Shown here: positions 1-6,554 of the stretch, piece by piece
Numbering within the stretch: position 1 is the stretch's first letter
Layout of the letters: every line of letters begins with the position of its first letter
Assembly (NCBI GenBank): GCA_003641675.1
Contig: QNBI01000030.1
Span: 1-10,703 of the forward strand
DNA from: Spirochaetota bacterium
GTDB lineage: Bacteria; Spirochaetota; Spirochaetia; SZUA-6
Direction of reading: 5' to 3'
Length of the DNA stretch: 10,703 bases
Notes under the pieces: model-generated
Database searches by the model: none
What the model was told of the DNA's origin: nothing
What the model saw: only the letters and a program-made list of their open reading frames with translations
Translations under genes and position numbers: made by a program

Positions 1-1404
1 AGGATCCTTTCCAAAGATATCTGTCTTTACAACCAGGGTATCTATGCGGCAGTACCTACAATATGGGGTATTCCGCCAGGCCAGGTAGAAGAGACGTCCT
101 GCTATTTTAACGGAGACCCGTACTGCAGATACAAAATAACATGGAGCAGTCTACGCGGAATTAGGCGTCTTTTCTACGGTCTTTCCACAAAAAAAGCCTC
201 GCTTATTCAGGCGCTGGATGAAATAGAAAAGGATAAGCAGCTCATTAAAAAAAAATATACGGAAGTTCAGAACTTAAACCTGCAGCTTTACGACAAAGTA
301 GCAAAACTAAAAGCTTTAAACAGAGCTTCCAATTATCTAGTTTCAACGCAGGACATAGAAAAAATTCTTAACTATACCTTAAATATGGCCCTTACTATTT
401 TAAAATTTGACCGCGCTATACTCATGTTGATTGATAAAAACAACAAATTCCTGGAGTACTCCTACGCTACAGGAGGAAGAAGTGAGGATATAGAGAAACT
501 TAAAAACTACCGTATTCCGCTTACCAGAGAGCACAATATCATGATTAAGGCTCTTAAACGTAGAAAGCCCGTACTTATAAGAGATGTTGCGAAAGCTCAT
601 TTAAACCCCTCCAATCTTATAATAAGTGAATTCCGGCCTACATCATTTACCATATGCCCCCTAATAGCAAAACAGAAGGTTATAGGGGTTTTAGGTGCAG
701 ACAGGCGAGACATATACAATAGAATTACAGAAGCGGACACCGAATTACTCTCTATATTTGCCAATGATATTGCCGTTGCCCTGCAGAGGGCAAACCTTAA
801 CACAGAACTTAAATCAAGTTATCTTAGTGCCGTTATGGCTTTGGTAAATGCTATAGAAAACAAAGACCCTTACACAAAAGGCCATTCGGAGAGGGTTGCA
901 AGGTTAGCAGAAAAAATAGGGAGAGTCCTTGACCTACCGTCGGAGGAACTTGAGTATCTAAGAATCGGAGGTATTCTCCACGATGTAGGTAAAATCGGAA
1001 TACCAGAATCTATCGTACGTAGCCCGAAGTCTTTAACAAAAGCGGAGTATAGAATTATTAAGTCCCACCCTGTGAAAGGAGAAGAAATACTTGAGCCTAT
1101 ATCTTTTTTGAAGGGGCATTTATATCTTATCCGCAATCATCACGAACGATACGATGGTAAAGGCTACCCCGATAAACTAAAGAGAGACGAAATTCCTTTA
1201 GGCGCAGCTATTATGTCGATAGCAGACACCTTCGATGCCATGATATCATCAAGGCCATATAGAAAGGGGTTACCATTAAAACAGGCAGCAAAGGAAATTT
1301 ACAAGAATTCAGGGACTCAATTTGCCCCAGAAATAGTGGAAGCCTTTAAAATTATTTTTGAAAAGGATATATTACTACATAAACTCCAATATCTAAAAAA
1401 ATAA
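1..1404 (+). CDS. Sensor protein with V4R-like, GAF and HD-GYP domains (5' partial), probable c-di-GMP phosphodiesterase
   Basis: The frame is open from the first base, so the N-terminus lies outside the window; 467 residues are visible. An ATG at 385 falls inside the GAF domain and is not the start. Residues 1-50 look like the end of a V4R-type small-molecule-binding domain (YNQG, then WGIPPGQVEE, then C-x-F-x-G-D-P-x-C). Residues about 60-108 are charged and helical, a likely coiled-coil linker. Residues about 110-265 fit a GAF domain. Residues about 275-455 are a complete HD-GYP domain: HSERVARLA at 295, LHDVGKIGIP with the HD pair at 327-328, then HHERYDGKGYP at 380-390. The signature residues are intact, so hydrolysis of cyclic di-GMP is the family expectation. 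The ligand sensed is unknown. A run of nine A lies in the linker (247-255). The HD-GYP assignment is firm; the V4R assignment is tentative because the domain is cut. Confidence 0.9.
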   Translation, partial: RILSKDICLYNQGIYAAVPTIWGIPPGQVEETSCYFNGDPYCRYKITWSSLRGIRRLFYGLSTKKASLIQALDEIEKDKQLIKKKYTEVQNLNLQLYDKVAKLKALNRASNYLVSTQDIEKILNYTLNMALTILKFDRAILMLIDKNNKFLEYSYATGGRSEDIEKLKNYRIPLTREHNIMIKALKRRKPVLIRDVAKAHLNPSNLIISEFRPTSFTICPLIAKQKVIGVLGADRRDIYNRITEADTELLSIFANDIAVALQRANLNTELKSSYLSAVMALVNAIENKDPYTKGHSERVARLAEKIGRVLDLPSEELEYLRIGGILHDVGKIGIPESIVRSPKSLTKAEYRIIKSHPVKGEEILEPISFLKGHLYLIRNHHERYDGKGYPDKLKRDEIPLGAAIMSIADTFDAMISSRPYRKGLPLKQAAKEIYKNSGTQFAPEIVEAFKIIFEKDILLHKLQYLKK

Positions 1405-1422
1405 AAAAAATAACTTGCAAAC

Positions 1423-1479
1423 AGATACCTCGTTATGATGAAATATAGACAGAAAAAGTTTTTATCTTAGGAGGTATCT
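1423..1479 (+). promoter_or_regulatory. Inverted repeat spanning the leader and ribosome binding site of the acyltransferase gene
   Basis: AGATACCTC (1423-1431) and GAGGTATCT (1471-1479) are perfect 9-bp complements separated by 39 nt. The right arm overlaps the Shine-Dalgarno AGGAGG (1469-1474) of the gene starting at 1481. If transcripts run through from the HD-GYP gene, the arms could pair and mask the binding site. If a promoter lies between them (a TATGAT at 1434-1439 is the best -10-like hexamer, with no good -35), the arms would instead be paired DNA sites flanking it. The repeat is seen directly; its function is inference. Confidence 0.4.
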
Positions 1480-1480
1480 C

Positions 1481-2371
1481 ATGAAACTCAGTATTTCTAG
1501 TTTTTTCCAGTCAAAATGGAATGTTGCGTTATTTCAGCATTTCCACCCGGTTGTCTGCCAGACATACATGCAGACATTAGGCAAAATTTACTATCTGTTC
1601 AACAAGAAGGAAAGGAAAACCATTGAACAGAACATTAGGGATTTCCTTTACGGAAAAACAGAAAAGGAAGTAAGGAAAATCACAAGAGAGGCTTTCCACG
1701 GTATTTTCCAGCATTACTTTGAAAAGATGTTTTCCGCCTACCGGAATTTCGATGAAGTTGCAGCATACATAGACAAGCACTTTAAAGTGGAAAACATCGA
1801 CGTAATTAACAAGGCACTTGCACAGGGGAAAGGACTTATCCTCGCCACCGCTCATTTCGGAGCTGTTGAGTTTATTCCATGGGTACTTGCATTAAAAGGG
1901 TACCCCATTAGTATAATTCTTGAATACAATGCCGAAATATTAAAAAAGGCCCTTCATGAAAAGATAAGTCATGCAGACGTGGAGCTTTTCTCTTCTTCCG
2001 ATGGTAAAGGAACCGTGTTTTTTAGAGCGCTTAAAAGCATAAAGAGAAACAGAATACTTATGACAGAATGCGATGAAGTGGATAGATGGAGAAGGAAAAA
2101 AAGTAGTACAATAAAGCTCTTCGGGAAAACCCTCTACTTTGACAATACTTTAAACGTCCTCTCTCGGCACACAGGCGCACCTGTAGTAAGCGTCTTTCTA
2201 AAACGTACAGGCAGAATGAACTACACTCTTATATGCGAGGACATCTCTGTAGAAAAACATATAGATAATACAGCAAAAGATGTTATGTATGTCTGGCAGA
2301 AGTACGTTACAAATAATCCAGAACAGTGGTACCAATGGAAAAAATGGAAGCAAATGAAAGTCGCTTCTTAA
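1481..2371 (+). CDS. LpxL/HtrB-family lipid A-type acyltransferase
   Basis: The 296-residue product fits the lysophospholipid/lipid A acyltransferase family (usually about 290-310 residues), which transfers acyl chains to lipid A precursors or related lipids at the inner face of the cytoplasmic membrane. The catalytic H-x4-E motif is ATAHFGAVE, with H125 and E130. Downstream come KLFGKTLYF (about 213-221), LSRHTGAPVVSVFLKR (about 227-242), which matches the family's TGAPVVP block, and a C-terminal NPEQWYQWKKWK like the usual PEQWxWxHxRxK ending. The N-terminus is less hydrophobic than the usual membrane anchor. The ATG follows AGGAGG at a 6-nt gap. The gene sits alone between the HD-GYP gene and the threonine operon, so its substrate cannot be read from context. 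It could act on an envelope lipid other than lipid A. Confidence 0.82.
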   Translation: MKLSISSFFQSKWNVALFQHFHPVVCQTYMQTLGKIYYLFNKKERKTIEQNIRDFLYGKTEKEVRKITREAFHGIFQHYFEKMFSAYRNFDEVAAYIDKHFKVENIDVINKALAQGKGLILATAHFGAVEFIPWVLALKGYPISIILEYNAEILKKALHEKISHADVELFSSSDGKGTVFFRALKSIKRNRILMTECDEVDRWRRKKSSTIKLFGKTLYFDNTLNVLSRHTGAPVVSVFLKRTGRMNYTLICEDISVEKHIDNTAKDVMYVWQKYVTNNPEQWYQWKKWKQMKVAS

Positions 2372-2402
2372 GTTTAGGTATAGAATATTTTTCTCATTCG
2401 TT

Positions 2403-2434
2403 ATATCCTTGGAAAAATTAATTTCCGGGGATAT
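2403..2434 (+). promoter_or_regulatory. RNA hairpin covering the ribosome binding site of the aspartokinase gene
   Basis: Within 32 nt, ATATCC (2403-2408) pairs with GGATAT (2429-2434), TT (2409-2410) pairs with GG (2427-2428) as U-G wobbles, and GGAAA (2411-2415) pairs with TTTCC (2422-2426). This gives 13 continuous pairs around an AATTAA loop. The only Shine-Dalgarno-like sequence for the ATG at 2439, GGGGA (2427-2431), lies wholly in the 3' arm. No U-tract follows, so it is not an intrinsic terminator. The structure is read directly; translational control of threonine synthesis is inference. Confidence 0.6.
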
Positions 2435-2438
2435 TCGA

Positions 2439-3845
2439 ATGAGAGTAGAAAAGTTCGGCGGAAGTTCTCTCGCCGATTCTGAAAGAATAAAAAACATCTC
2501 ATCTATAATACTCAATTCCAGTAAAAAAGAGAAAATAGCAGTTATACTCTCCGCCATGAAAGGTGTTACAGACAGTCTTATACGGGCAGCGCAGATCGCG
2601 GAAGAGGGTAATTCCGAATATACAGAAGACATTGAAAACATAAGAGAGAAACATCTTAAAGCGGTCCGTTCTCTCTTCGCTCCGAAAAACCAGACAACCG
2701 TTATAACTCATCTGCAGTTAATGTTTAATGAACTGGAGGATATCCTTCACGGAGTTGAGCTTGTTAGAGAATGCTCCAAAAGAACAATGGATCTTGTAAT
2801 GAGTTTCGGTGAGCGTATGAGCTGCACATTAGTGACCGAATATCTAAATACCAGAGGCTGCAGTGCAAAATTTATAGATGCCAGAAATTATATAAAAACA
2901 GATAACAGATACGGGAGTGCAGTTGTTGATTTTGCAAAGAGTTATGCATTAATAAAAAATATAGGATCTCTTAAAGCAGTTCCCATTATAACAGGATTTA
3001 TTGCTTCGACCGAGAACGGAATTACCACAACACTTGGCAGAAACGGGTCGGATTATACAGCTTCCATCTTTGGTGCGGCATTAGAAGCCGAATGCATAGA
3101 AATATGGACAGATGTCGACGGAGTTATGAGTGCAGACCCAAGGTTTGTAAGAAATGCATTTGTTATACCTGAGCTCAGCTATCAGGAAGCCATGGAACTG
3201 TCATATTTCGGAGCGGAAGTTCTGCATCCGTATACAATGATTCCAGCGATAGAAAAAGGAATTCCGATAAGAATAAAAAACAGCCTTAATCCATCCAATC
3301 CTGGCACCCTTATCTTAAATAAACTTATTAGCCACCCCTACCCTATTACAGGAATTGCCTCTATAGACAGCATTGCCCTTCTAAATATAGAAGGCGGAGG
3401 CATGATAGGAATACCCGGAATTGCTGCAAGGATATTCCATGCTCTTGCAAAAGAAGCTGTAAATATTATGATGATTTCACAGGCTTCTTCCGAACACAGT
3501 ATATGCCTTGTTTTTCACGAAACAGAATCGAAAGCTGTGGTTAACTCACTGCATAGAGAATTAGCTTTGGAGCTGGAGACAAAAAGGGTTGAGAATTTTG
3601 AACTTAAAAAAGACCTCGTTATGATTGCCATAATAGGAGAGAACATGCGCGGCACACCGGGAATTTCCGGAAAGTTGTTCAGCGCCCTCGGCAGAGAAGA
3701 AATAAATGTTTTTGCTATTGCTCAAGGGTCATCCGAGCGGAATATTTCTTTTATTATTTCAAAGAAAGATGAAAAACATGCCCTTGGAACTATTCATAGA
3801 GCATTTCTGGAAAACGGTACTGATAGCGAAACAACAGGGAATTAA
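2439..3845 (+). CDS. lysC: Aspartate kinase, ThrA-type but without a homoserine dehydrogenase domain
   Basis: Aspartokinase phosphorylates L-aspartate, the first step towards threonine, methionine and lysine. I chose the ATG at 2439 (468 residues) because the family begins within a few residues of KFGG (here residues 5-8). A TTG at 2409 would add ten residues but lies inside a hairpin. Kinase motifs are KFGGSS (5-10), FGERMS (123-128), LGRNGSDYTA (199-208), WTDVDGVMSADPR (223-235) and YQEAMELSYFGAEVLHP (248-264). Two ACT-type regulatory regions follow (about 305-380 and 394-465), implying amino-acid feedback, probably by threonine. The wording of these motifs is closest to the kinase half of E. 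coli-type ThrA, yet the protein stops after the second ACT region and thrB begins 8 bp later. No homoserine dehydrogenase lies in the window. It is first in an operon with thrB and thrC. Confidence 0.93.
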   Translation: MRVEKFGGSSLADSERIKNISSIILNSSKKEKIAVILSAMKGVTDSLIRAAQIAEEGNSEYTEDIENIREKHLKAVRSLFAPKNQTTVITHLQLMFNELEDILHGVELVRECSKRTMDLVMSFGERMSCTLVTEYLNTRGCSAKFIDARNYIKTDNRYGSAVVDFAKSYALIKNIGSLKAVPIITGFIASTENGITTTLGRNGSDYTASIFGAALEAECIEIWTDVDGVMSADPRFVRNAFVIPELSYQEAMELSYFGAEVLHPYTMIPAIEKGIPIRIKNSLNPSNPGTLILNKLISHPYPITGIASIDSIALLNIEGGGMIGIPGIAARIFHALAKEAVNIMMISQASSEHSICLVFHETESKAVVNSLHRELALELETKRVENFELKKDLVMIAIIGENMRGTPGISGKLFSALGREEINVFAIAQGSSERNISFIISKKDEKHALGTIHRAFLENGTDSETTGN

Positions 3846-3853
3846 ATAAAAAG

Positions 3854-4798
3854 GTGTATCACTATTCGTATATAAAAGTATTCGCCCCCGCAACGGTTGC
3901 AAATGTGGCATCCGGTTTTGATGTCCTCGGCTTTGCCCTGGAAAAACCGGGCGATACAGTAGAACTTACCGTAAAACAGGAAAAAAGAGTCAGAATTGTT
4001 AAAATAACAGGAGATAAGGGGGTTCTTCCCTTCGATACAAAAAAAAATACTGCTGCTGTTGCCGTTGAGGCATTTTTAAAGAGTATTAACTACCCCTTTG
4101 GCATAGATATTGTTTTGCACAAACAAATGCCCTTAAGCTCAGGGCTCGGAAGCTCTGCTGCGAGTTCGGTAGCGGCGGTATTCGGGGCTAATATACTGGC
4201 AGACGACCCGCTTAAGAAAAATGAACTTCTCGATTTTACAATGCAGGCGGAAAAAGCAGCCTGCGGGGCAGCTCATGGTGACAACACAGCACCATCACTT
4301 TTAGGAGGGTTTGTTCTTATTAGAAGCTATAAGCCTCTGGATGTGATAAAACTCCCAGTTCCGGAAGGACTTTCATGCGTAGTAGCACACCCGCATACAG
4401 AGGTAAATACAGGCGATGCAAGAAAAATATTAAAAAAAGAGGTAAGTCTCTCCAAAGCCATAAGCCAATGGGGCAACCTCGCCGCTCTTGTAGCTGCACT
4501 CTACGAGAACGATTTAAGCCTGCTTGGTCGGTCATTAATGGATGTTATTGTTGAACCTGTACGCTCTCTGCTTATTCCGGGATTCAACAGAGTAAAAGCC
4601 GCAGCTTTGGAAACAGGGGCTCTCGGATGTTCTATTTCCGGTTCCGGCCCTTCTGTATTTGCACTCTGTGCAAATATGAATTCCGCACAGAAGGTCGGCT
4701 CCGCCATGGAAGAATCATTTAAAGAAGCAGGACTCGAATGCGATCTGTACGTTTCCATGGTAAATAAAAAAGGCCCTTTACTTCTGGAGAAAAAATGA
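3854..4798 (+). CDS. thrB: Homoserine kinase
   Basis: This GHMP-family kinase phosphorylates homoserine to O-phosphohomoserine, the substrate of the next gene product. The 314 residues match the usual size. The N-terminal VFAPATVANVASGFDVLG block, the ATP-binding loop PLSSGLGSSAA (93-103), the block around EKAACGAAHGDN (133-144), and SISGSGPSVFAL near 260-271 are all present. The start is GTG at 3854; stops at 3821 and 3824 in this frame exclude an upstream start, and no other start codon precedes the conserved N-terminus. Only a distant AGGGA (3836-3840) could serve as ribosome binding site, so translation is probably coupled to the aspartokinase, whose stop is 8 bp upstream. The 3' end overlaps thrC by 4 bp (ATGA). 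A run of nine A at 4039-4047 lies early in the coding sequence. Confidence 0.95.
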   Translation: MYHYSYIKVFAPATVANVASGFDVLGFALEKPGDTVELTVKQEKRVRIVKITGDKGVLPFDTKKNTAAVAVEAFLKSINYPFGIDIVLHKQMPLSSGLGSSAASSVAAVFGANILADDPLKKNELLDFTMQAEKAACGAAHGDNTAPSLLGGFVLIRSYKPLDVIKLPVPEGLSCVVAHPHTEVNTGDARKILKKEVSLSKAISQWGNLAALVAALYENDLSLLGRSLMDVIVEPVRSLLIPGFNRVKAAALETGALGCSISGSGPSVFALCANMNSAQKVGSAMEESFKEAGLECDLYVSMVNKKGPLLLEKK

Positions 4799-6123
4799 AA
4801 TTTGTAAGTACTAGAAACAAAAAACTTGCTGCAGACTTTAGTACTGCAATTTTTACGGGTATGCCGCCGGACGGAGGGCTTTATGAGCCGGCGGGGAAAA
4901 TTTCCCTGAAAGAAATTTATAGCTCCTTTGATAAAACAACTTCTTTTCAAAAACTTTCGGAAAAGGCGGCGGTTAAGCTGCTTGCACCGGAAATAGAGCA
5001 GGAAGCTGCCTTTGATATTGTAAAAACAGCCTTCACCTTCTCTCCGGCTATCCGAAAACTCGATGAAAGTATTTTCCTCCTGGAACTCTTTCACGGCCCT
5101 ACATGTGCATTTAAAGACTTCGGCGCTGCTTTTTTAGCGGCATCCAGTGAAAGGTTATTAGATAACGGCAGCAAGAGGGCTCTTGTTCTTGTTGCAACAT
5201 CCGGCGATACGGGAGGCGCTGTTGCACGGGCATTTCTAAACAGGAAAGGGATAGATGTGGTGATTCTCTATCCATCGCACAGAGTGAGCCCGCTCCAGGA
5301 AAAACAGCTCACCACACTCGGTGGTAATATTAATGCTCTGGAAGTAAAAGGGTCATTCGATGACTGTCAGAGAATGGTAAAAGAAGCTTTTCTCGACAAG
5401 GAGATTAGAAGCTCAATAAACTTAACCTCCGCCAATTCGATTAACCCCGGGAGGCTTATCCCGCAGTCATTTTACTATATGTACGGCTACCTTGCTCTGC
5501 AGGAACAGTTATCCGCGGATAATGCAAATAAGGATTTTGCCTTCTGCGTTCCAAGCGGGAACTTCGGGAATTTAACGGCAGGGATACTGGCAAGTGAGTG
5601 GGGACTGCCCGTATCCAGATACATTGCAGCTACAAATATAAACGATGTTGTGCCTGCCTATCTGAAATCCGGAATTTTTAAACCTCGTTCTTCCGTTCCT
5701 ACACTTTCCAATGCCATGGATGTAGGAAATCCAAGCAACTTTGAACGACTTCTGGCTATCTTCCATAATGACAGCAACCTTATGAGTTCTGTAATTCACG
5801 GAGAAACAGTAACAGATACCGACACATTAAAAACTATTAAAGAGGTTTACGAAAAATACGGTATTTTTATCGACCCGCATACAGCTGTTGGCTACAGAGC
5901 GGCACAGAGATATTTAAAACATACAACACAAAAAGGCTTAAGGATTATGATCCTTTCAACGGCACATCCGGGTAAATTTACAGAAACTGTATTTAAGGCT
6001 ACCGGGTACAAACCGGATATTCCGGAAACACTTAAAATTCTCTTAAACAAACCCAAGAAATCAACAATTATAGATCCTTCAACCCGTATATTAAAAGAAT
6101 ACATTCTATCCCGCTTTGTATAA
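4795..6123 (+). CDS. thrC: Threonine synthase
   Basis: This pyridoxal-phosphate enzyme converts O-phosphohomoserine to threonine, ending the pathway. The 442 residues match the longer, E. coli-like class. Family blocks are MPPDGGLYEPAG (23-34), LFHGPTCAFKDFGAAF (98-113) with the predicted PLP-binding lysine K107, ATSGDTGGAVARAF, a phosphate-cup-like SGNFGNLTAG, and AHPGKFTETV near the C-terminus. The ATG overlaps the thrB stop, and its ribosome binding site GGAG (4786-4789) lies inside thrB, so the two are translationally coupled. No hairpin-plus-T terminator follows the stop, so transcription may continue into the small gene at 6231. Identification is firm. Confidence 0.95.
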   Translation: MKFVSTRNKKLAADFSTAIFTGMPPDGGLYEPAGKISLKEIYSSFDKTTSFQKLSEKAAVKLLAPEIEQEAAFDIVKTAFTFSPAIRKLDESIFLLELFHGPTCAFKDFGAAFLAASSERLLDNGSKRALVLVATSGDTGGAVARAFLNRKGIDVVILYPSHRVSPLQEKQLTTLGGNINALEVKGSFDDCQRMVKEAFLDKEIRSSINLTSANSINPGRLIPQSFYYMYGYLALQEQLSADNANKDFAFCVPSGNFGNLTAGILASEWGLPVSRYIAATNINDVVPAYLKSGIFKPRSSVPTLSNAMDVGNPSNFERLLAIFHNDSNLMSSVIHGETVTDTDTLKTIKEVYEKYGIFIDPHTAVGYRAAQRYLKHTTQKGLRIMILSTAHPGKFTETVFKATGYKPDIPETLKILLNKPKKSTIIDPSTRILKEYILSRFV

Positions 6124-6167
6124 CGGTTGTTTTTACCCCTTTTCGGACCAATACGCTAAAGCATTTT

Positions 6168-6220
6168 CCATGTTTTCCGATTCTCATAAATAGGAACGAA
6201 TAGAATTTTTTAAAACATGG
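6168..6220 (+). promoter_or_regulatory. Inverted repeat running into the ribosome binding site of the small exported protein gene
   Basis: CCATGTTTT (6168-6176) and AAAACATGG (6212-6220) are perfect 9-bp complements. Inside them ATTCT (6180-6184) and AGAAT (6202-6206) can extend the stem past a small internal loop, leaving a 17-nt apical loop. The right arm ends on the GG that begins the Shine-Dalgarno GGAGGT (6219-6224). The pairing is seen; control of translation is inference. The rest of the 107-bp gap after thrC holds no clear promoter or terminator. Confidence 0.4.
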
Positions 6221-6230
6221 AGGTGAAAAA

Positions 6231-6554
6231 GTGAAAAGGATTTCCGTATTTGTTTTGTTTATTCTGCTAATTTTTACTGTTTCGGGATTAAACGCAGAAA
6301 CCTCTGCAGAAGCATCCTCCCAACAGGGATTAACTGCATTTCTTTCTCCCAATATAAAAGTGATAATTTATGTGGACTACCCGGAATCACAGCCACTTAA
6401 ATACACTGGGAATTATATTGCAGATCTACAGAATGCCCTCCTTATCCGTGTAGAGAATAAGCTCTTTTTCATTAGAAAGGAATTTATTCAAAAACTTTCC
6501 ATAGTACCGGATGCCTATGATTCCTCACTTGCCATGAATGCTCTGCACGATTAA
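6231..6554 (+). CDS. Small exported protein of unknown function, possible Sm-like small beta-barrel
   Basis: I do not recognise this 107-residue product as a named family. The start is GTG at 6231, set by a strong GGAGGT (6219-6224) with a 6-nt gap. Residues 1-22 form a clear signal peptide: basic MKR, a hydrophobic stretch about 4-18, and a likely cleavage after LNA. There is no cysteine, so it is not a lipoprotein. The mature part of about 85 residues alternates in a beta pattern: KVIIYV, a turn, LKYTGNYIADLQNALLIRV, then LFFIRKEFIQKLSIV. That order (strand, glycine-containing strand, D-x-x-N-A-L-L-I, F-I-R plus I) resembles Sm/LSm or YgdI-like small barrels, which is inference only. Its 3' end overlaps the opposite-strand HD gene by 4 bp. 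It lies 107 bp after thrC but need not be functionally linked to it. Confidence 0.72.
   Translation: MKRISVFVLFILLIFTVSGLNAETSAEASSQQGLTAFLSPNIKVIIYVDYPESQPLKYTGNYIADLQNALLIRVENKLFFIRKEFIQKLSIVPDAYDSSLAMNALHD

Noticed and set aside
1405..1450. Standard promoter TTGCAA (1415) with TATGAT (1434) for the acyltransferase gene
   Set aside because: The spacing is only 13 bp and no alternative -10 sits at 16-18 bp, so I do not list it as a promoter.
2409..2438. Upstream TTG start giving the aspartokinase ten more residues
   Set aside because: The family begins a few residues before KFGG, the TTG has no ribosome binding site, and the added codons lie within the hairpin at 2403-2434.
4501..5094. Open frame of 197 codons on the minus strand across thrB and thrC
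   Set aside because: It is antisense to two conserved genes, shows no recognisable motif and no ribosome binding site worth noting, and is rich in low-complexity stretches.
6124..6165. Terminator after thrC
   Set aside because: T-rich and C-rich stretches are present but no stable stem precedes a T run; the nearby repeat at 6168-6220 fits the next gene's leader instead.
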